A stretch of 14,327 nucleotides of DNA, from NCBI GenBank assembly GCA_002394725.1, contig DGUQ01000175.1:1-14327 (forward strand), read 5' to 3'. The notes under the pieces are model-generated. The model saw only the letters and a list, made by a program, of their open reading frames with translations, had not been told where the DNA came from and did not search any database. Shown here piece after piece: positions 1 through 7,910 of the stretch. Positions within the stretch are counted from its first letter, which is position 1. Every line of letters begins with the position of its first letter. The translations under genes and the position numbers were made by a program. The stretch is from Ruminococcaceae bacterium UBA4306. GTDB lineage: Bacteria; Bacillota; Clostridia; Oscillospirales; Acutalibacteraceae.

Positions 1-57
1 TTCCATCCACTACCATCCAAATGCGTAGCAAATCATTTCTTCCGTATGTAGTTGTCC

Positions 58-70
58 TTAACGGAGAATT
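58..70 (+). repeat. Extra copy of the inner repeat motif (TTAACGGAGAATT)
   Basis: TTAACGGAGAATT at 58-70 differs by one base from TTAGCGGAGAATT at 134-146 in the left arm of the inverted repeat. The right arm carries the motif in inverted orientation (213-225) with one further difference. Three copies in 170 bases suggest that bases 1-98 hold the end of a second, related repeat, or that the element is composite. Nothing else was found in 1-98: no open reading frame, tRNA or clear promoter. Confidence 0.45.
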
Positions 71-98
71 GCCGGCGAGAGGTCGGGGATGTCGCGCT

Positions 99-258
99 AA
101 TACTAAGTAGCAATAAAAAGCTTTAAAAAGATATTAGCGGAGAATTTCGCAGAACAAGGCGGAGGGCGCAGGCAGGCTGGCGCCTGTCAAGACTGACAAC
201 GCAGTTATGTGGAATTCTCCGCAATAGATATTAAAGTGTTTTATTGATACTTAGTATT
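99..258. repeat. Imperfect long inverted repeat (MITE-like or structured leader) upstream of the operon
   Basis: The left arm (99-146) pairs with the right arm (213-258). Outer ends AATACTAAGTA / TACTTAGTATT match over 11 bases. They are followed by matching CAATAAAA and CTTTAA blocks, a diverged stretch of about 8 bases, and an inner 10-base match GCGGAGAATT / AATTCTCCGC. About 35 bases in each arm pair. The 66-base centre (147-212) is GC-rich and holds smaller hairpins: GGCGC (165-169) with GCGCC (179-183), and TGTCA (185-189) with TGACA (194-198). No open reading frame fits inside. The size, the terminal inverted repeats and the absence of coding sequence suit a miniature inverted-repeat element. 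A structured RNA leader or a small invertible segment are alternatives. The pairing is seen directly; the element class is inferred. Confidence 0.6.
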
Positions 259-271
259 TACCCATAATCCC

Positions 272-278
272 GGAAGGA
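272..278 (+). promoter_or_regulatory. Ribosome binding site deciding the first gene's start
   Basis: GGAAGGA at 272-278 directly abuts the first in-frame ATG (278), so it cannot serve that codon. It lies 8 bases before the second in-frame ATG at 287, the normal spacing, so 287 is the preferred start. Confidence 0.6.
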
Positions 279-286
279 TGGCAAAA

Positions 287-1654
287 ATGTCTGCGGAAAA
301 GAAAAAGAGAGAACGCGCAAGATATTTGTGGACAGAAATCATGCTGTTGATCAACATACTCCTGATAACAGCTTGTTTCGCGATAGGATGGATGCATTTT
401 TATCAAAAGAATCTTGCGGTGACATATTTGCAGAAGGGTATCGCGGTTATCGTGCTGCTCTATATCGTTCTTTATGTGCTGCTGGGAAGAGTTTTTCTGG
501 CGTTCACGATCAACACGCCGCACAAGCTGGAAATCATATACGGACAGTTCCTCACGGAGTTTTCTGTTGATTTTATCATGTATTTTGTCACTTTTCTGTT
601 GATGAAGGGTTTTCCCTATGTATGGCCGATGCTGTTGATCCTGCTCGTTCAATTGCTCGTGTCGATCATATGGACATATGTTGTACATACCGTTTATATC
701 AAAACCGTCGTCCCCTTGAAAGCACTTGTCATCTGGGATAACAAAGACTATTTTGACGAATTATACGAATCTTACAGCAAGGACCATCGATTCAAGATAG
801 TTGGTTCCCGGCATATTTCCGAATGTATCGATCATTATGATGAGGTGCTGAAGGGGATCGAGGTCGTTATGCTGATCGGCGTTCACAGCCATCCCCGTAA
901 CAAGATGCTGAAATACTGTATCGGTAATGATATCAAAATGTTTATCGTTCCCCGTGTCGGCGATATCGTCATGAGCGGAGCAAAACGGATCCATATCCTT
1001 AACTTTCCCACCTCGTATATCGAAAGATACAATCCCTCCCCGATGTACACTATCATAAAGCGGTCCTTTGATATCCTTTCCTCTGCGATCATGCTATTGA
1101 TCACGTCTCCGATCATGCTGATCGTGGCTCTGCTGATCAAACGGGACGGCGGAAGCGTTCTTTATAAACAAAACCGTCTTACCAAAAACGGAAAAGTGTT
1201 CCAGCTGTTAAAATTCAGAAGTATGAAAATGGACGCCGAAAGCGACGGTATCGCCAGACTGTCTTCCGGCGTACATGATGACAGGGTCACGCCTATCGGC
1301 AGGATTATCAGGAAATACAGGATCGACGAACTGCCGCAGCTGATCAACATTATCAAGGGCGATATGTCGGTAGTCGGACCGAGACCGGAAAGACCCGAGA
1401 TCGCCGAGCAATACGAAAAATCATTACCTGAATTCTCGTTCCGTTTGCAGACGAAAGCAGGGCTTACGGGACTGGCTCAGGTTTACGGAAAGTATAATAC
1501 CAATCCAAACGCGAAGCTGATTATGGATCTGCAGTATATTGCAAAAGCCAGCGTCATTGAGGATCTGAGTATTATCTTTGCGACAATTATGGTGTTGTTC
1601 CAAAAAGACAGCACAGACGGTGTAAAGCACGGACAGACAACAGCACTGCGTTGA
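287..1654 (+). CDS. Initiating polyprenyl-phosphate sugar-1-phosphate transferase
   Basis: This membrane enzyme of the bacterial sugar transferase family would transfer a sugar-1-phosphate from a UDP-sugar to undecaprenyl phosphate, the first step of repeat-unit assembly. The 455-residue protein has hydrophobic segments at about 16-36, 50-71, 92-106 and 113-138, then a soluble central region. A further hydrophobic segment at about 263-284 follows the KRSFD motif. The catalytic domain shows FRSM (310-313), DELPQL (347-352) and GDMSVVGPRPE (358-368), the signature of WbaP/CpsE/WcaJ-type enzymes. Length and topology match the polytopic class, not the short PglC-like class. The start at 287 is chosen from ribosome-site spacing. 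It is the first gene of the apparent operon, with the GT4 gene 27 bases downstream. The sugar transferred cannot be read from the sequence; hexose-1-P and HexNAc-1-P enzymes share these motifs. Confidence 0.93.
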   Translation: MSAEKKKRERARYLWTEIMLLINILLITACFAIGWMHFYQKNLAVTYLQKGIAVIVLLYIVLYVLLGRVFLAFTINTPHKLEIIYGQFLTEFSVDFIMYFVTFLLMKGFPYVWPMLLILLVQLLVSIIWTYVVHTVYIKTVVPLKALVIWDNKDYFDELYESYSKDHRFKIVGSRHISECIDHYDEVLKGIEVVMLIGVHSHPRNKMLKYCIGNDIKMFIVPRVGDIVMSGAKRIHILNFPTSYIERYNPSPMYTIIKRSFDILSSAIMLLITSPIMLIVALLIKRDGGSVLYKQNRLTKNGKVFQLLKFRSMKMDAESDGIARLSSGVHDDRVTPIGRIIRKYRIDELPQLINIIKGDMSVVGPRPERPEIAEQYEKSLPEFSFRLQTKAGLTGLAQVYGKYNTNPNAKLIMDLQYIAKASVIEDLSIIFATIMVLFQKDSTDGVKHGQTTALR

Positions 1655-1681
1655 TCTGACTCGATATCCGGAGCAGGAAGC

Positions 1682-2908
1682 ATGAAAAATAAAACAATAT
1701 GGATCATCAATCAATACGCCTCTCATTTAGAGACAAGGCATTTAGAGTTAGCAAAGGTATTCGCGCGGATCGGTTATTCGGTCGTTGTCATCACTACTTC
1801 GTTTCATCATGGCAGGAAAGCATATCTTTATGATGAAACGTTCAAGATTGTGAATCGTTCGAACCATGTCGATTATGTTTATTTGCATTCTGCGCCGGGT
1901 TATCAATCAAACGGCGTAGGCAGGATACTGAACATGTTGGATTTTTGTCGTCTGGTATTAAAGTATCATAAGCAGATAAAGCATCAGCTCGGCGCTCCCG
2001 ATTATATCATCGCGTCCTCTGCTCCTCCGTTTGTCTGGGAACCAGCGTATCAGCTCGCTAAGAAATATAACGCTAAGTTTATTGCCGAAATCAGAGATAT
2101 CTGGCCGCTGTCGCTTGTCGCAATACAGGGCGTCGATCCCAAGCATCCATTGGTAAAGCTGTTGGAAATCGTTGAGAAGCGAGGCTACAAGCACGCCGAC
2201 GCGATCGTGACAACGATGCCGTACGCGTGGAAGCATATCTGTGAGATAAACAGCGGTTATAAAGATAAGGTGCACTGGATGCCGAACGGCATCAATACAA
2301 AGCAGGTGGACGCATGGAATAACGAGAACCCATCGCTTCCTCCTGAATTGGATCAGTATTTGTCAGAGCATTGGTGTTGTATCTACATCGGCAGCTTTGC
2401 GCGCAGCGAGCATGTTGATTATCTGATAGAGGCAGTCGGCGGCTTTGAGAACGAAGATGTTTTCTTTGCTGTTGTAGGAGAAGGGCAGGAAAAACAGCAT
2501 TATCAAGAGCTGATCGAAAAGAATCATATCAAAAACGTAAAGCTGTTTCCTTTTCTTGAGAGAAAGTATATCCTCACAGCGCTGAAGAAAGCGCAATGCT
2601 GTCTTGCCGCCTGTGAGGTTGTCGGAATAGAAAAATACGGCTTGAGTATGTATAAACTCAGCGAGTATCTGTATTCCGGAACACCGACGGTTTTTGCGTA
2701 TGATCTGGAAAGCGTCGTGAGCGACGCGGGACACTATACCGTACCATATGGTGACGCGGAAAAGCTGAGGGAAACGATTTTGGCTGTCAAACACGCGGAT
2801 GATGAGACATTAGCGCAATTGGCACATAGAGGTAAGACGGAGATCTTAGACCGCTATGATTTTCAGAATATCGGAAAGTCATATATCGAATTATTAGAAA
2901 ACTGCTGA
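1682..2908 (+). CDS. GT4 glycosyltransferase, WbuB-like
   Basis: This 408-residue, presumably cytoplasmic or membrane-associated GT-B glycosyltransferase is predicted to add a sugar to the lipid-linked repeat unit. The acceptor half contains EIRDIWP (136-142), typical of the WbuB-like branch of GT4, whose characterised members handle N-acetylfucosamine-type sugars. The donor half contains PNGIN (201-205), YIGSFA (235-240), VVGEGQE (264-270) and MYKLSEYLYSGTP (323-335), where the family binds the nucleotide-sugar. The ATG at 1682 has GGAG 8 bases upstream. The gene starts 27 bases after the initiating transferase and ends 12 bases before the deacetylase gene. Family membership is clear; donor, acceptor and linkage are not. 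Confidence 0.9.
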   Translation: MKNKTIWIINQYASHLETRHLELAKVFARIGYSVVVITTSFHHGRKAYLYDETFKIVNRSNHVDYVYLHSAPGYQSNGVGRILNMLDFCRLVLKYHKQIKHQLGAPDYIIASSAPPFVWEPAYQLAKKYNAKFIAEIRDIWPLSLVAIQGVDPKHPLVKLLEIVEKRGYKHADAIVTTMPYAWKHICEINSGYKDKVHWMPNGINTKQVDAWNNENPSLPPELDQYLSEHWCCIYIGSFARSEHVDYLIEAVGGFENEDVFFAVVGEGQEKQHYQELIEKNHIKNVKLFPFLERKYILTALKKAQCCLAACEVVGIEKYGLSMYKLSEYLYSGTPTVFAYDLESVVSDAGHYTVPYGDAEKLRETILAVKHADDETLAQLAHRGKTEILDRYDFQNIGKSYIELLENC

Positions 2909-2920
2909 AAAGGATGTATT

Positions 2921-3568
2921 ATGAAACAGATAACGATTTTGATTTTGGCACCTCATACAGATGACGGTGAGCTCGGCTGCGGCGCGACGATATCAAAGGC
3001 GGTAAGAATGGGAGCGGACATTCACTATGTCGCTTTTTCTTCGTGCGGTGATTCCCTGCCTCCCGGATCCGATCCGAACCGCTTGGTCAAGGAGCTGTAC
3101 GCCGCAACCAAGGTGCTTGGTATTCCCGAGGAAAACGTCAGCTGTCTGGATTATCGGGTCAGGCATTTTGAAGAGAATCGTCAGCACATCTTGGACAATA
3201 TGATCCAATTAAACAGAAAAATCAAGCCGGATTTCATTCTTTCTCCATCGGTACACGATATCCATCAGGATCATGTTACGATCGCGAAGGAATGTATGCG
3301 TGCATTCAAGAAAAATACGATTTTACAGTATGAAGTGCCTTGGAATAATTATACCTTTGACAATCAGCTTTTTTCATGCGTGGAAGAAATCGACGTTGAG
3401 AAAAAGATCGAAGCAATCAAATGCTATACTTCCCAAAACGCACGCAGCTACACGAGTGAAGAGTTTGTCAGAGGCTTATTGATTACCCACGGCGTTCAGA
3501 TCGGGCATCAATACGCCGAAGTGTTTGAAATACCCAGAATGATTGTAAAGGAGAACGAAGCTATATGA
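2921..3568 (+). CDS. PIG-L/LmbE-family zinc deacetylase
   Basis: The 215-residue protein is a probable metal-dependent N-deacetylase of the PIG-L/LmbE superfamily. These enzymes remove acetyl groups from N-acetylamino sugars or related small molecules. The N-terminal motif APHTDDGELGCG (10-21) supplies the expected metal ligands H12 and D15 and the catalytic base D14. The second motif HDIHQDH (112-118) supplies the third metal ligand, probably H115. Length matches the family. AGGATGTATT directly precedes the ATG and includes AGGA 6 bases upstream. Its last four bases (ATGA) overlap the start of the WbqC-family gene, implying translational coupling and a shared job. The substrate is unknown; it could be a nucleotide-sugar, a lipid-linked sugar or an amino-sugar residue of the repeat. 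All catalytic residues appear intact. Confidence 0.88.
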   Translation: MKQITILILAPHTDDGELGCGATISKAVRMGADIHYVAFSSCGDSLPPGSDPNRLVKELYAATKVLGIPEENVSCLDYRVRHFEENRQHILDNMIQLNRKIKPDFILSPSVHDIHQDHVTIAKECMRAFKKNTILQYEVPWNNYTFDNQLFSCVEEIDVEKKIEAIKCYTSQNARSYTSEEFVRGLLITHGVQIGHQYAEVFEIPRMIVKENEAI

Positions 3569-4296
3569 TAGTGGGAATCCACCAGCCTCACTATTACCCT
3601 TGGATCGGATATTTTAATAAAATGGCTCAGTCCGATACATTTATCCTTCTTGATGAGGTTCAAATGGAAAAGGGATCATTTATGTATCGTAACCGGATAC
3701 TGAATCAACAAGGTAAAATCGTGTATTTGACGATTTCCGGAGATAAGCACGGCTTTATTCATAAGAAATACAGCGAGATTGAATCAAAAGATGATGAGCT
3801 GTGGTTAAGAAAACATAAGGATGAAATCAAAAGATCATATGGCAACAGCCCGTATTTTAACAAGATATGGGCTGAAATAGAGGATCTGTTTGAAACCTAT
3901 GAAACCACGATTTGCGCATATTGTATCCGCAGTATACTGCGGATCAAACAATTGCTCGGGATCGAGAGCAGCGTTGTTTTGCAAAGCGACCTGAAATACG
4001 ATCAAAGCCAAAGAAAGAACGATTTGGTCATCGAGCTGTGTAAGGCGGTAGGCGCGACGGCGTACTTATCCGGAAACGGAGCAAGGAAATACGCTGATGA
4101 ACAGTCTTTTACAGACGCCGCCATCGCGCTTTCATACCAGCGTTTTGAGATGCCGGAATACCCTCAGATGAACAGCAACGAGTTTGTGTCCGGTCTGTCT
4201 ATTTTGGATTTATTGTTTAATTGCGGAATAGAAAAGTCGAAAGAGGTCTTTTGGAAAACCTGCGATACAGGAGTAGAACCGGTTGGTAAGGAGTGA
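3565..4296 (+). CDS. WbqC-family protein
   Basis: The 243-residue protein matches the WbqC-like family found in many O-antigen and capsule loci. Family-type motifs are the N-terminal HQPHYYPWIGYF (6-17), the segment DEVQ (30-33) followed by YRNRI (41-45), SGNGARKY (169-176), and the C-terminal FVSGLSILDLLFNCG (207-221). There is no signal peptide or membrane segment, so it should be cytoplasmic. The family's biochemical activity is not firmly established to my knowledge. Its members often sit with genes for making or acylating amino sugars, which points to sugar-amine modification. The start codon overlaps the deacetylase stop (ATGA at 3565-3568), with AAAGGAG 11 bases upstream. Family assignment is strong; function is inferred from context only. 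Confidence 0.85.
   Translation: MIVGIHQPHYYPWIGYFNKMAQSDTFILLDEVQMEKGSFMYRNRILNQQGKIVYLTISGDKHGFIHKKYSEIESKDDELWLRKHKDEIKRSYGNSPYFNKIWAEIEDLFETYETTICAYCIRSILRIKQLLGIESSVVLQSDLKYDQSQRKNDLVIELCKAVGATAYLSGNGARKYADEQSFTDAAIALSYQRFEMPEYPQMNSNEFVSGLSILDLLFNCGIEKSKEVFWKTCDTGVEPVGKE
4288..4293 (+). promoter_or_regulatory. Ribosome binding site deciding the third glycosyltransferase-type gene's start
   Basis: AAGGAG lies 7 bases before the ATG at 4301. The longest reading frame begins at TTG 4283, upstream of this site, so 4301 is the real start. The site sits over the last codons of the WbqC-family gene. Confidence 0.75.
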
Positions 4297-4300
4297 TCCC

Positions 4301-5368
4301 ATGAGGATTTGTCATTTGACCAGCGCGCATCCCAGCAACGATATCAGGATATTTGTCAAGGAGTGTTCTTCTTTGGCAGATGGTGGGTATGATACATATT
4401 TGGTAGCGCAGGGAGAGAGCAGAGAAGAAAACGGCGTTCATGTCGTGGGCGTCGGTGATATGCCTGCCGGCAGAAAAGGCAGAATGACACAATTCGCGAA
4501 AACGGTTTATTTGAAAGCGAAAGGGCTTGATTGCGCGATATACCATTTACATGATCCCGAATTGCTCCCGTACGCCTTGAAGCTGAAGAAGGCAGGAAAA
4601 ACGGTCATATTTGACAGTCATGAGGATGTACCGGGACAGATATTAGATAAAAAATGGATCCCCTCGGTTTTCAGAAAACTGATCTCAAATATCTACAAAT
4701 CGTATGAAACTCATGTCATCAAACAGATCGACGCAGTCGTCGCTGCGACCCCTCATATCGCTGAAAAATTCAAAGGCAGAGCAAATGCGATCGCAACGGT
4801 CAACAATTATCCCAAGCCGGGTGATATCGTCTTTCACGAAGACCCGTTTGACGAGCGCGAGTCTATCGTTTGTTATGCCGGCGGTTTAAGCGAGGATCGC
4901 GGAGAGCTCATCATGAAGAACGCGATGAAGAGTGTCGACGGAAAATTGATCATTGCCGGTGATCACGAGAAAGAGATTGACGGAAACGTCGAATATGTCG
5001 GTATTCTGGATCGGCATGAAGTGAATGCTTTATACGGAAAAGCCGTTGCGGGATTGTGTATTCTGAAACCGACAGCGAATTATTATTATTCACAGCCGAT
5101 AAAAATGTATGAATACATGGCTTCCGGTATCCCTTGTGTATGCTCTGATTTTCCCGATTGGCACAAGCTCGTCGAAGACAGCCAATGCGGAATCTGCGTT
5201 GATCCAAACGACAACGCCGCTGTTGCCGACGCCATCAATTTCTTGCTTTCTAACAGAAGCAAAGCGCAGGAGATGGGACGAAAAGGGCACGATTACGTTC
5301 TCAAGCATTGCACTTGGGCAAATGAAGAGAAAGAAATGCTGGCTCTATACGACCGGTTATCGCGATAA
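4301..5368 (+). CDS. GT4-type (GT-B) glycosyltransferase
   Basis: The 355-residue protein is a predicted GT-B glycosyltransferase acting at the inner membrane face on the growing lipid-linked unit. The N-terminal half begins MRICHLTSAHPSND, where the family's acceptor-side loop lies, then carries HLHDPELLP (82-90) and FDSHEDVP (104-111), typical of one branch of GT4 proteins in polysaccharide loci. The donor half has YAGGLSEDRG (192-201) and QPIKMYEYMASGIP (265-278), followed by CSDFP. The classical EX7E motif is not obvious, a common feature of this branch. The gene starts 4 bases after the WbqC-family stop. Donor and acceptor cannot be assigned; its place beside the PIG-L/WbqC pair may mean that it uses their modified sugar. 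Confidence 0.88.
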   Translation: MRICHLTSAHPSNDIRIFVKECSSLADGGYDTYLVAQGESREENGVHVVGVGDMPAGRKGRMTQFAKTVYLKAKGLDCAIYHLHDPELLPYALKLKKAGKTVIFDSHEDVPGQILDKKWIPSVFRKLISNIYKSYETHVIKQIDAVVAATPHIAEKFKGRANAIATVNNYPKPGDIVFHEDPFDERESIVCYAGGLSEDRGELIMKNAMKSVDGKLIIAGDHEKEIDGNVEYVGILDRHEVNALYGKAVAGLCILKPTANYYYSQPIKMYEYMASGIPCVCSDFPDWHKLVEDSQCGICVDPNDNAAVADAINFLLSNRSKAQEMGRKGHDYVLKHCTWANEEKEMLALYDRLSR

Positions 5369-5404
5369 CGTTCGCGCAGGCTGTTTTGATGAAGGAACGC
5401 TTTT

Positions 5405-6673
5405 ATGGAAAGGCTTATTATATTTACCTCTCACTATCCTTTTGGCGCAGGGGAACCGTTCTTGGAGGAAGAGATTCGGATCGCCGAGTCATGTTTCAAT
5501 GAGATCACGATCGTTACCTACGCAAAAAGCAACGAAGCGTTAACGAGATATATACCGAAAAACGCAAAGGTCATCCATTTAAGGAAAGACAGCAAACATA
5601 CCGGTAAGTTTGCTAAAGGATCGGGCTTATTAAAAAGCCTGTTCAGGATCACGACATGGAAAGAGATCTGTAACGGGATCAAAGAACGCGGATTCAATCA
5701 ACTGATCACAATCATAAAAAGCATCCTGCTTTTTGAACGACATATCGATTCTATCAAAAGGGAACAAGCTGTGTGGATGAACAGCGATCCGTGTCACACC
5801 GTTTTCTATTCCTATTGGCTCAACGCTGCCGCGGTATATCTCTCCCGGCTCGATCGCCCCAATGATGTCCGGATTTGCCGCGCTCATGGCGGAGATTGTT
5901 TTTTTGACAGAGAATATGTGCCTTGGAGAAAGGACGTCTTAAAAAGGATCGACAAGGTTTTTACCGTCAGCTCCGGAGGAAAAGATGATTTGACCTCCCA
6001 TTACAAAAAGCACGTTGATCACATAGAAAAGAAGATTGACGTAGCCCGACTTGGGGTGAATATCCCTGAAAAGAATACTGCCGCTGCCACATCGGATGGC
6101 GAGGCTGTTATCGTGAGCTGCTCTAATATGATTCCTCTCAAGCGTTTAGATCTGCTGATCAACGCGCTTGCCGATGAAAGCGTCAGGCATCATATCAGGT
6201 GGGTCCATTTTGGAGACGGACCGCAGCTTGAAGAGATTCTCTCTCTTGCAAATGAGCTTCTTGATCATTCCGATTATGTTACATATGAGTTCAAGGGACG
6301 AACGCCCAAAACCGAGATCATGGATTTTTACAGAGAAAACAATGTCGCATTATTTATCAATTGCAGCGATGTGGAAGGGATCCCTGTCTCGATCATGGAG
6401 GCGATGTCATATGGCATACCGGCTGTCGCCAGAGACGTCGGAAGCAATCGTGAGATCGTGAACGAAAACTGCGGAGCACTGTTGCCGAGCAGGATCACAC
6501 CGCGTGATTTAGCGACTTGCATTGACCGTATTCTCGACAAAAGCGGTGAGAGTATGCTTAAAATGCGAAAAGCCGCGATAGAGACAGTCAAGAATAACTA
6601 TGACTGTATCAAGAATTATACATCTTTTTATCATAATATTGAAATAATGCTACGGGAGAAAGCAGATGAATAA
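5405..6673 (+). CDS. GT4 glycosyltransferase with EX7E motif
   Basis: The 422-residue protein is a predicted retaining GT-B glycosyltransferase, resembling the WcaL/AmsK-like branch of colanic-acid and amylovoran clusters. Features are an acceptor-side start with FTSHYPFGAGEPFLEEE (7-23), CRAHGGDCFFDREY (158-171), SCSNMIPLKRLDLLI (238-252) with the donor-phosphate-contacting K/R pair, HFGDGPQ (268-274), and EGIPVSIMEAMSYGIP (324-339) containing the two glutamates E324 and E332 of the EX7E motif. There is no membrane segment. The ATG at 5405 has AAGGA 8 bases upstream and follows the previous gene by 36 bases. Its last 8 bases overlap the polymerase gene. It probably adds the third or later sugar of the repeat; linkage is unknown. 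Confidence 0.9.
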   Translation: MERLIIFTSHYPFGAGEPFLEEEIRIAESCFNEITIVTYAKSNEALTRYIPKNAKVIHLRKDSKHTGKFAKGSGLLKSLFRITTWKEICNGIKERGFNQLITIIKSILLFERHIDSIKREQAVWMNSDPCHTVFYSYWLNAAAVYLSRLDRPNDVRICRAHGGDCFFDREYVPWRKDVLKRIDKVFTVSSGGKDDLTSHYKKHVDHIEKKIDVARLGVNIPEKNTAAATSDGEAVIVSCSNMIPLKRLDLLINALADESVRHHIRWVHFGDGPQLEEILSLANELLDHSDYVTYEFKGRTPKTEIMDFYRENNVALFINCSDVEGIPVSIMEAMSYGIPAVARDVGSNREIVNENCGALLPSRITPRDLATCIDRILDKSGESMLKMRKAAIETVKNNYDCIKNYTSFYHNIEIMLREKADE

Positions 6674-7853
6674 ACCGGTCATATCGGTGTTCAAAAGAAA
6701 AATCAGTTTACACGCAGTTCTGTACATGCTGTATTTTTTTCTTGCGCCTATGGAGGATATTCTGAATAATTCTGCCGGAACGTTAGGGAAGTATCTTGCG
6801 ATCGTTATCGTTGCCGTAACGTTGATAGAGAATCGTGGAGAGATCAGCATTAAAAACACGATAGCCAACAAGTGCATTATATGGCTTATGCTGATTACCG
6901 TAGCCAGTATGCTTTGGACGATTGACAAGCAAACGACAAGCAACAGAATGGTTGCCTATTTGCTCGTTCCGGGCTTTTGTTTGTTTACGAGCTTGATCTC
7001 ATTCACCCGGGAGGAGTTCAACTGGATCGTATTGGCTGCGATCGCAGGCGGTATTGTTGCCTCCGCGGTAGCTTTTTTGACCGGAAATATGCTGGGGGAG
7101 ACGATGGCAAGTCGTTTGATCCTGACAGAAGACAACGACCCCAACAATTTCGCGGCGCTCCTGTTACTTCCCTTTGCTCTGTCGTGGTGGAAGATACAGG
7201 AAAGTCATAAGTTTTATCAAAAAATGATTTTTGTTTTCGCTTTGGCGATCATTGTCTTTTTTATTTTCATGACCGGTTCACGAGGCGGAATGTTATCCAT
7301 ACTGATGATCTTGGTTTCTTATTACATTCTGAGCGGAATGTATAAGAGAGCTACGACGATTATCGGGACCGCGCTCCTGCTGGTTGTCCTGATCTATTTT
7401 TTGAAATCGTATCTACCGGCTGATTTGTATAACAGGCTGTTTACGCTGAAGAATTATACCTCCAACGGCGCGGGGCGAACCGGAGTATGGGAGATTCTGT
7501 TCAGTGACATCATTCCCAATATGGGGATCCTCGGCTTGGGTCCTGGCTGCGTCAGTAATAAGCTGGTGAGTTATTACGGATTCGCCAAAGGGATCCATAA
7601 TACCTATCTGAATATGCTCTGCGAATTCGGAATCCTCGGGCTGCCGGCATTTCTGCTGATGATCGTTTCAATACTGGTAAGATCGCATAAGAGGAAATTC
7701 TATATCGGCATGGCAATGCTGCTGGGCATCTGCACAACGATATTATTCCTGGATGCGTATGCGAAAAAATTCTTCTGGAATATCATTATGCTGATTTTTA
7801 TTCATGAAGGAATAGAAGAAGCATCCGATACGACAACGTTACAAATTACATAG
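6666..7853 (+). CDS. wzy: Wzy / O-antigen-ligase-type polysaccharide polymerase
   Basis: The 395-residue protein is strongly hydrophobic with roughly ten or more membrane segments spread through its length, as in the O-antigen ligase/polymerase (Wzy_C) family. In a Wzx/Wzy system it joins lipid-linked repeat units outside the membrane. Recognisable conserved sites are TGSRGG (203-208) at a membrane boundary, GAGRTGVW (268-275) in the large external loop, GLGPG (290-294), and HNTYLNMLCEFGILGL (311-326). These carry the arginines and histidine that are typical of the family's active loop. The ATG at 6666 has GGAG 7 bases upstream and overlaps the preceding gene by 8 bases. With a flippase next to it, polymerase is more likely than ligase, because Firmicutes lack lipid A-core. 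Confidence 0.87.
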   Translation: MNKPVISVFKRKISLHAVLYMLYFFLAPMEDILNNSAGTLGKYLAIVIVAVTLIENRGEISIKNTIANKCIIWLMLITVASMLWTIDKQTTSNRMVAYLLVPGFCLFTSLISFTREEFNWIVLAAIAGGIVASAVAFLTGNMLGETMASRLILTEDNDPNNFAALLLLPFALSWWKIQESHKFYQKMIFVFALAIIVFFIFMTGSRGGMLSILMILVSYYILSGMYKRATTIIGTALLLVVLIYFLKSYLPADLYNRLFTLKNYTSNGAGRTGVWEILFSDIIPNMGILGLGPGCVSNKLVSYYGFAKGIHNTYLNMLCEFGILGLPAFLLMIVSILVRSHKRKFYIGMAMLLGICTTILFLDAYAKKFFWNIIMLIFIHEGIEEASDTTTLQIT

Positions 7854-7899
7854 GATGAAGTGAGCTTCACCGTTAACCGCTTTGAACGCGCCGACAGAC

Positions 7900-7903
7900 A
7901 GGA
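7900..7903 (+). promoter_or_regulatory. Ribosome binding site deciding the flippase start
   Basis: AGGA lies 7 bases before the ATG at 7911. The surrounding CAGGATGTACTTATG closely resembles the site before the deacetylase gene (AGGATGTATTATG at 2911-2923). The longer reading frame opens with GTG at 7860, but its added residues (SFTVNRFERADRQD) are polar and have no counterpart in flippases, so 7911 is preferred. Confidence 0.6.
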
Positions 7904-7910
7904 TGTACTT

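Noticed and set aside
263..268. CATAAT as a -10 promoter element for the operon
   Set aside because: No acceptable -35 lies 16-18 bases upstream, and transcription would start inside the ribosome binding site of the first gene.
251..688. A 145-codon minus-strand open frame covering the first gene's 5' end
   Set aside because: Its translation is rich in His, Gln and Asp with no family resemblance, and it lies opposite a clear initiating transferase; it is an antisense shadow.
7860..7910. GTG-initiated N-terminal extension of the flippase
   Set aside because: The extension is polar and lacks a ribosome site of its own, whereas ATG 7911 has AGGA at 7-base spacing.
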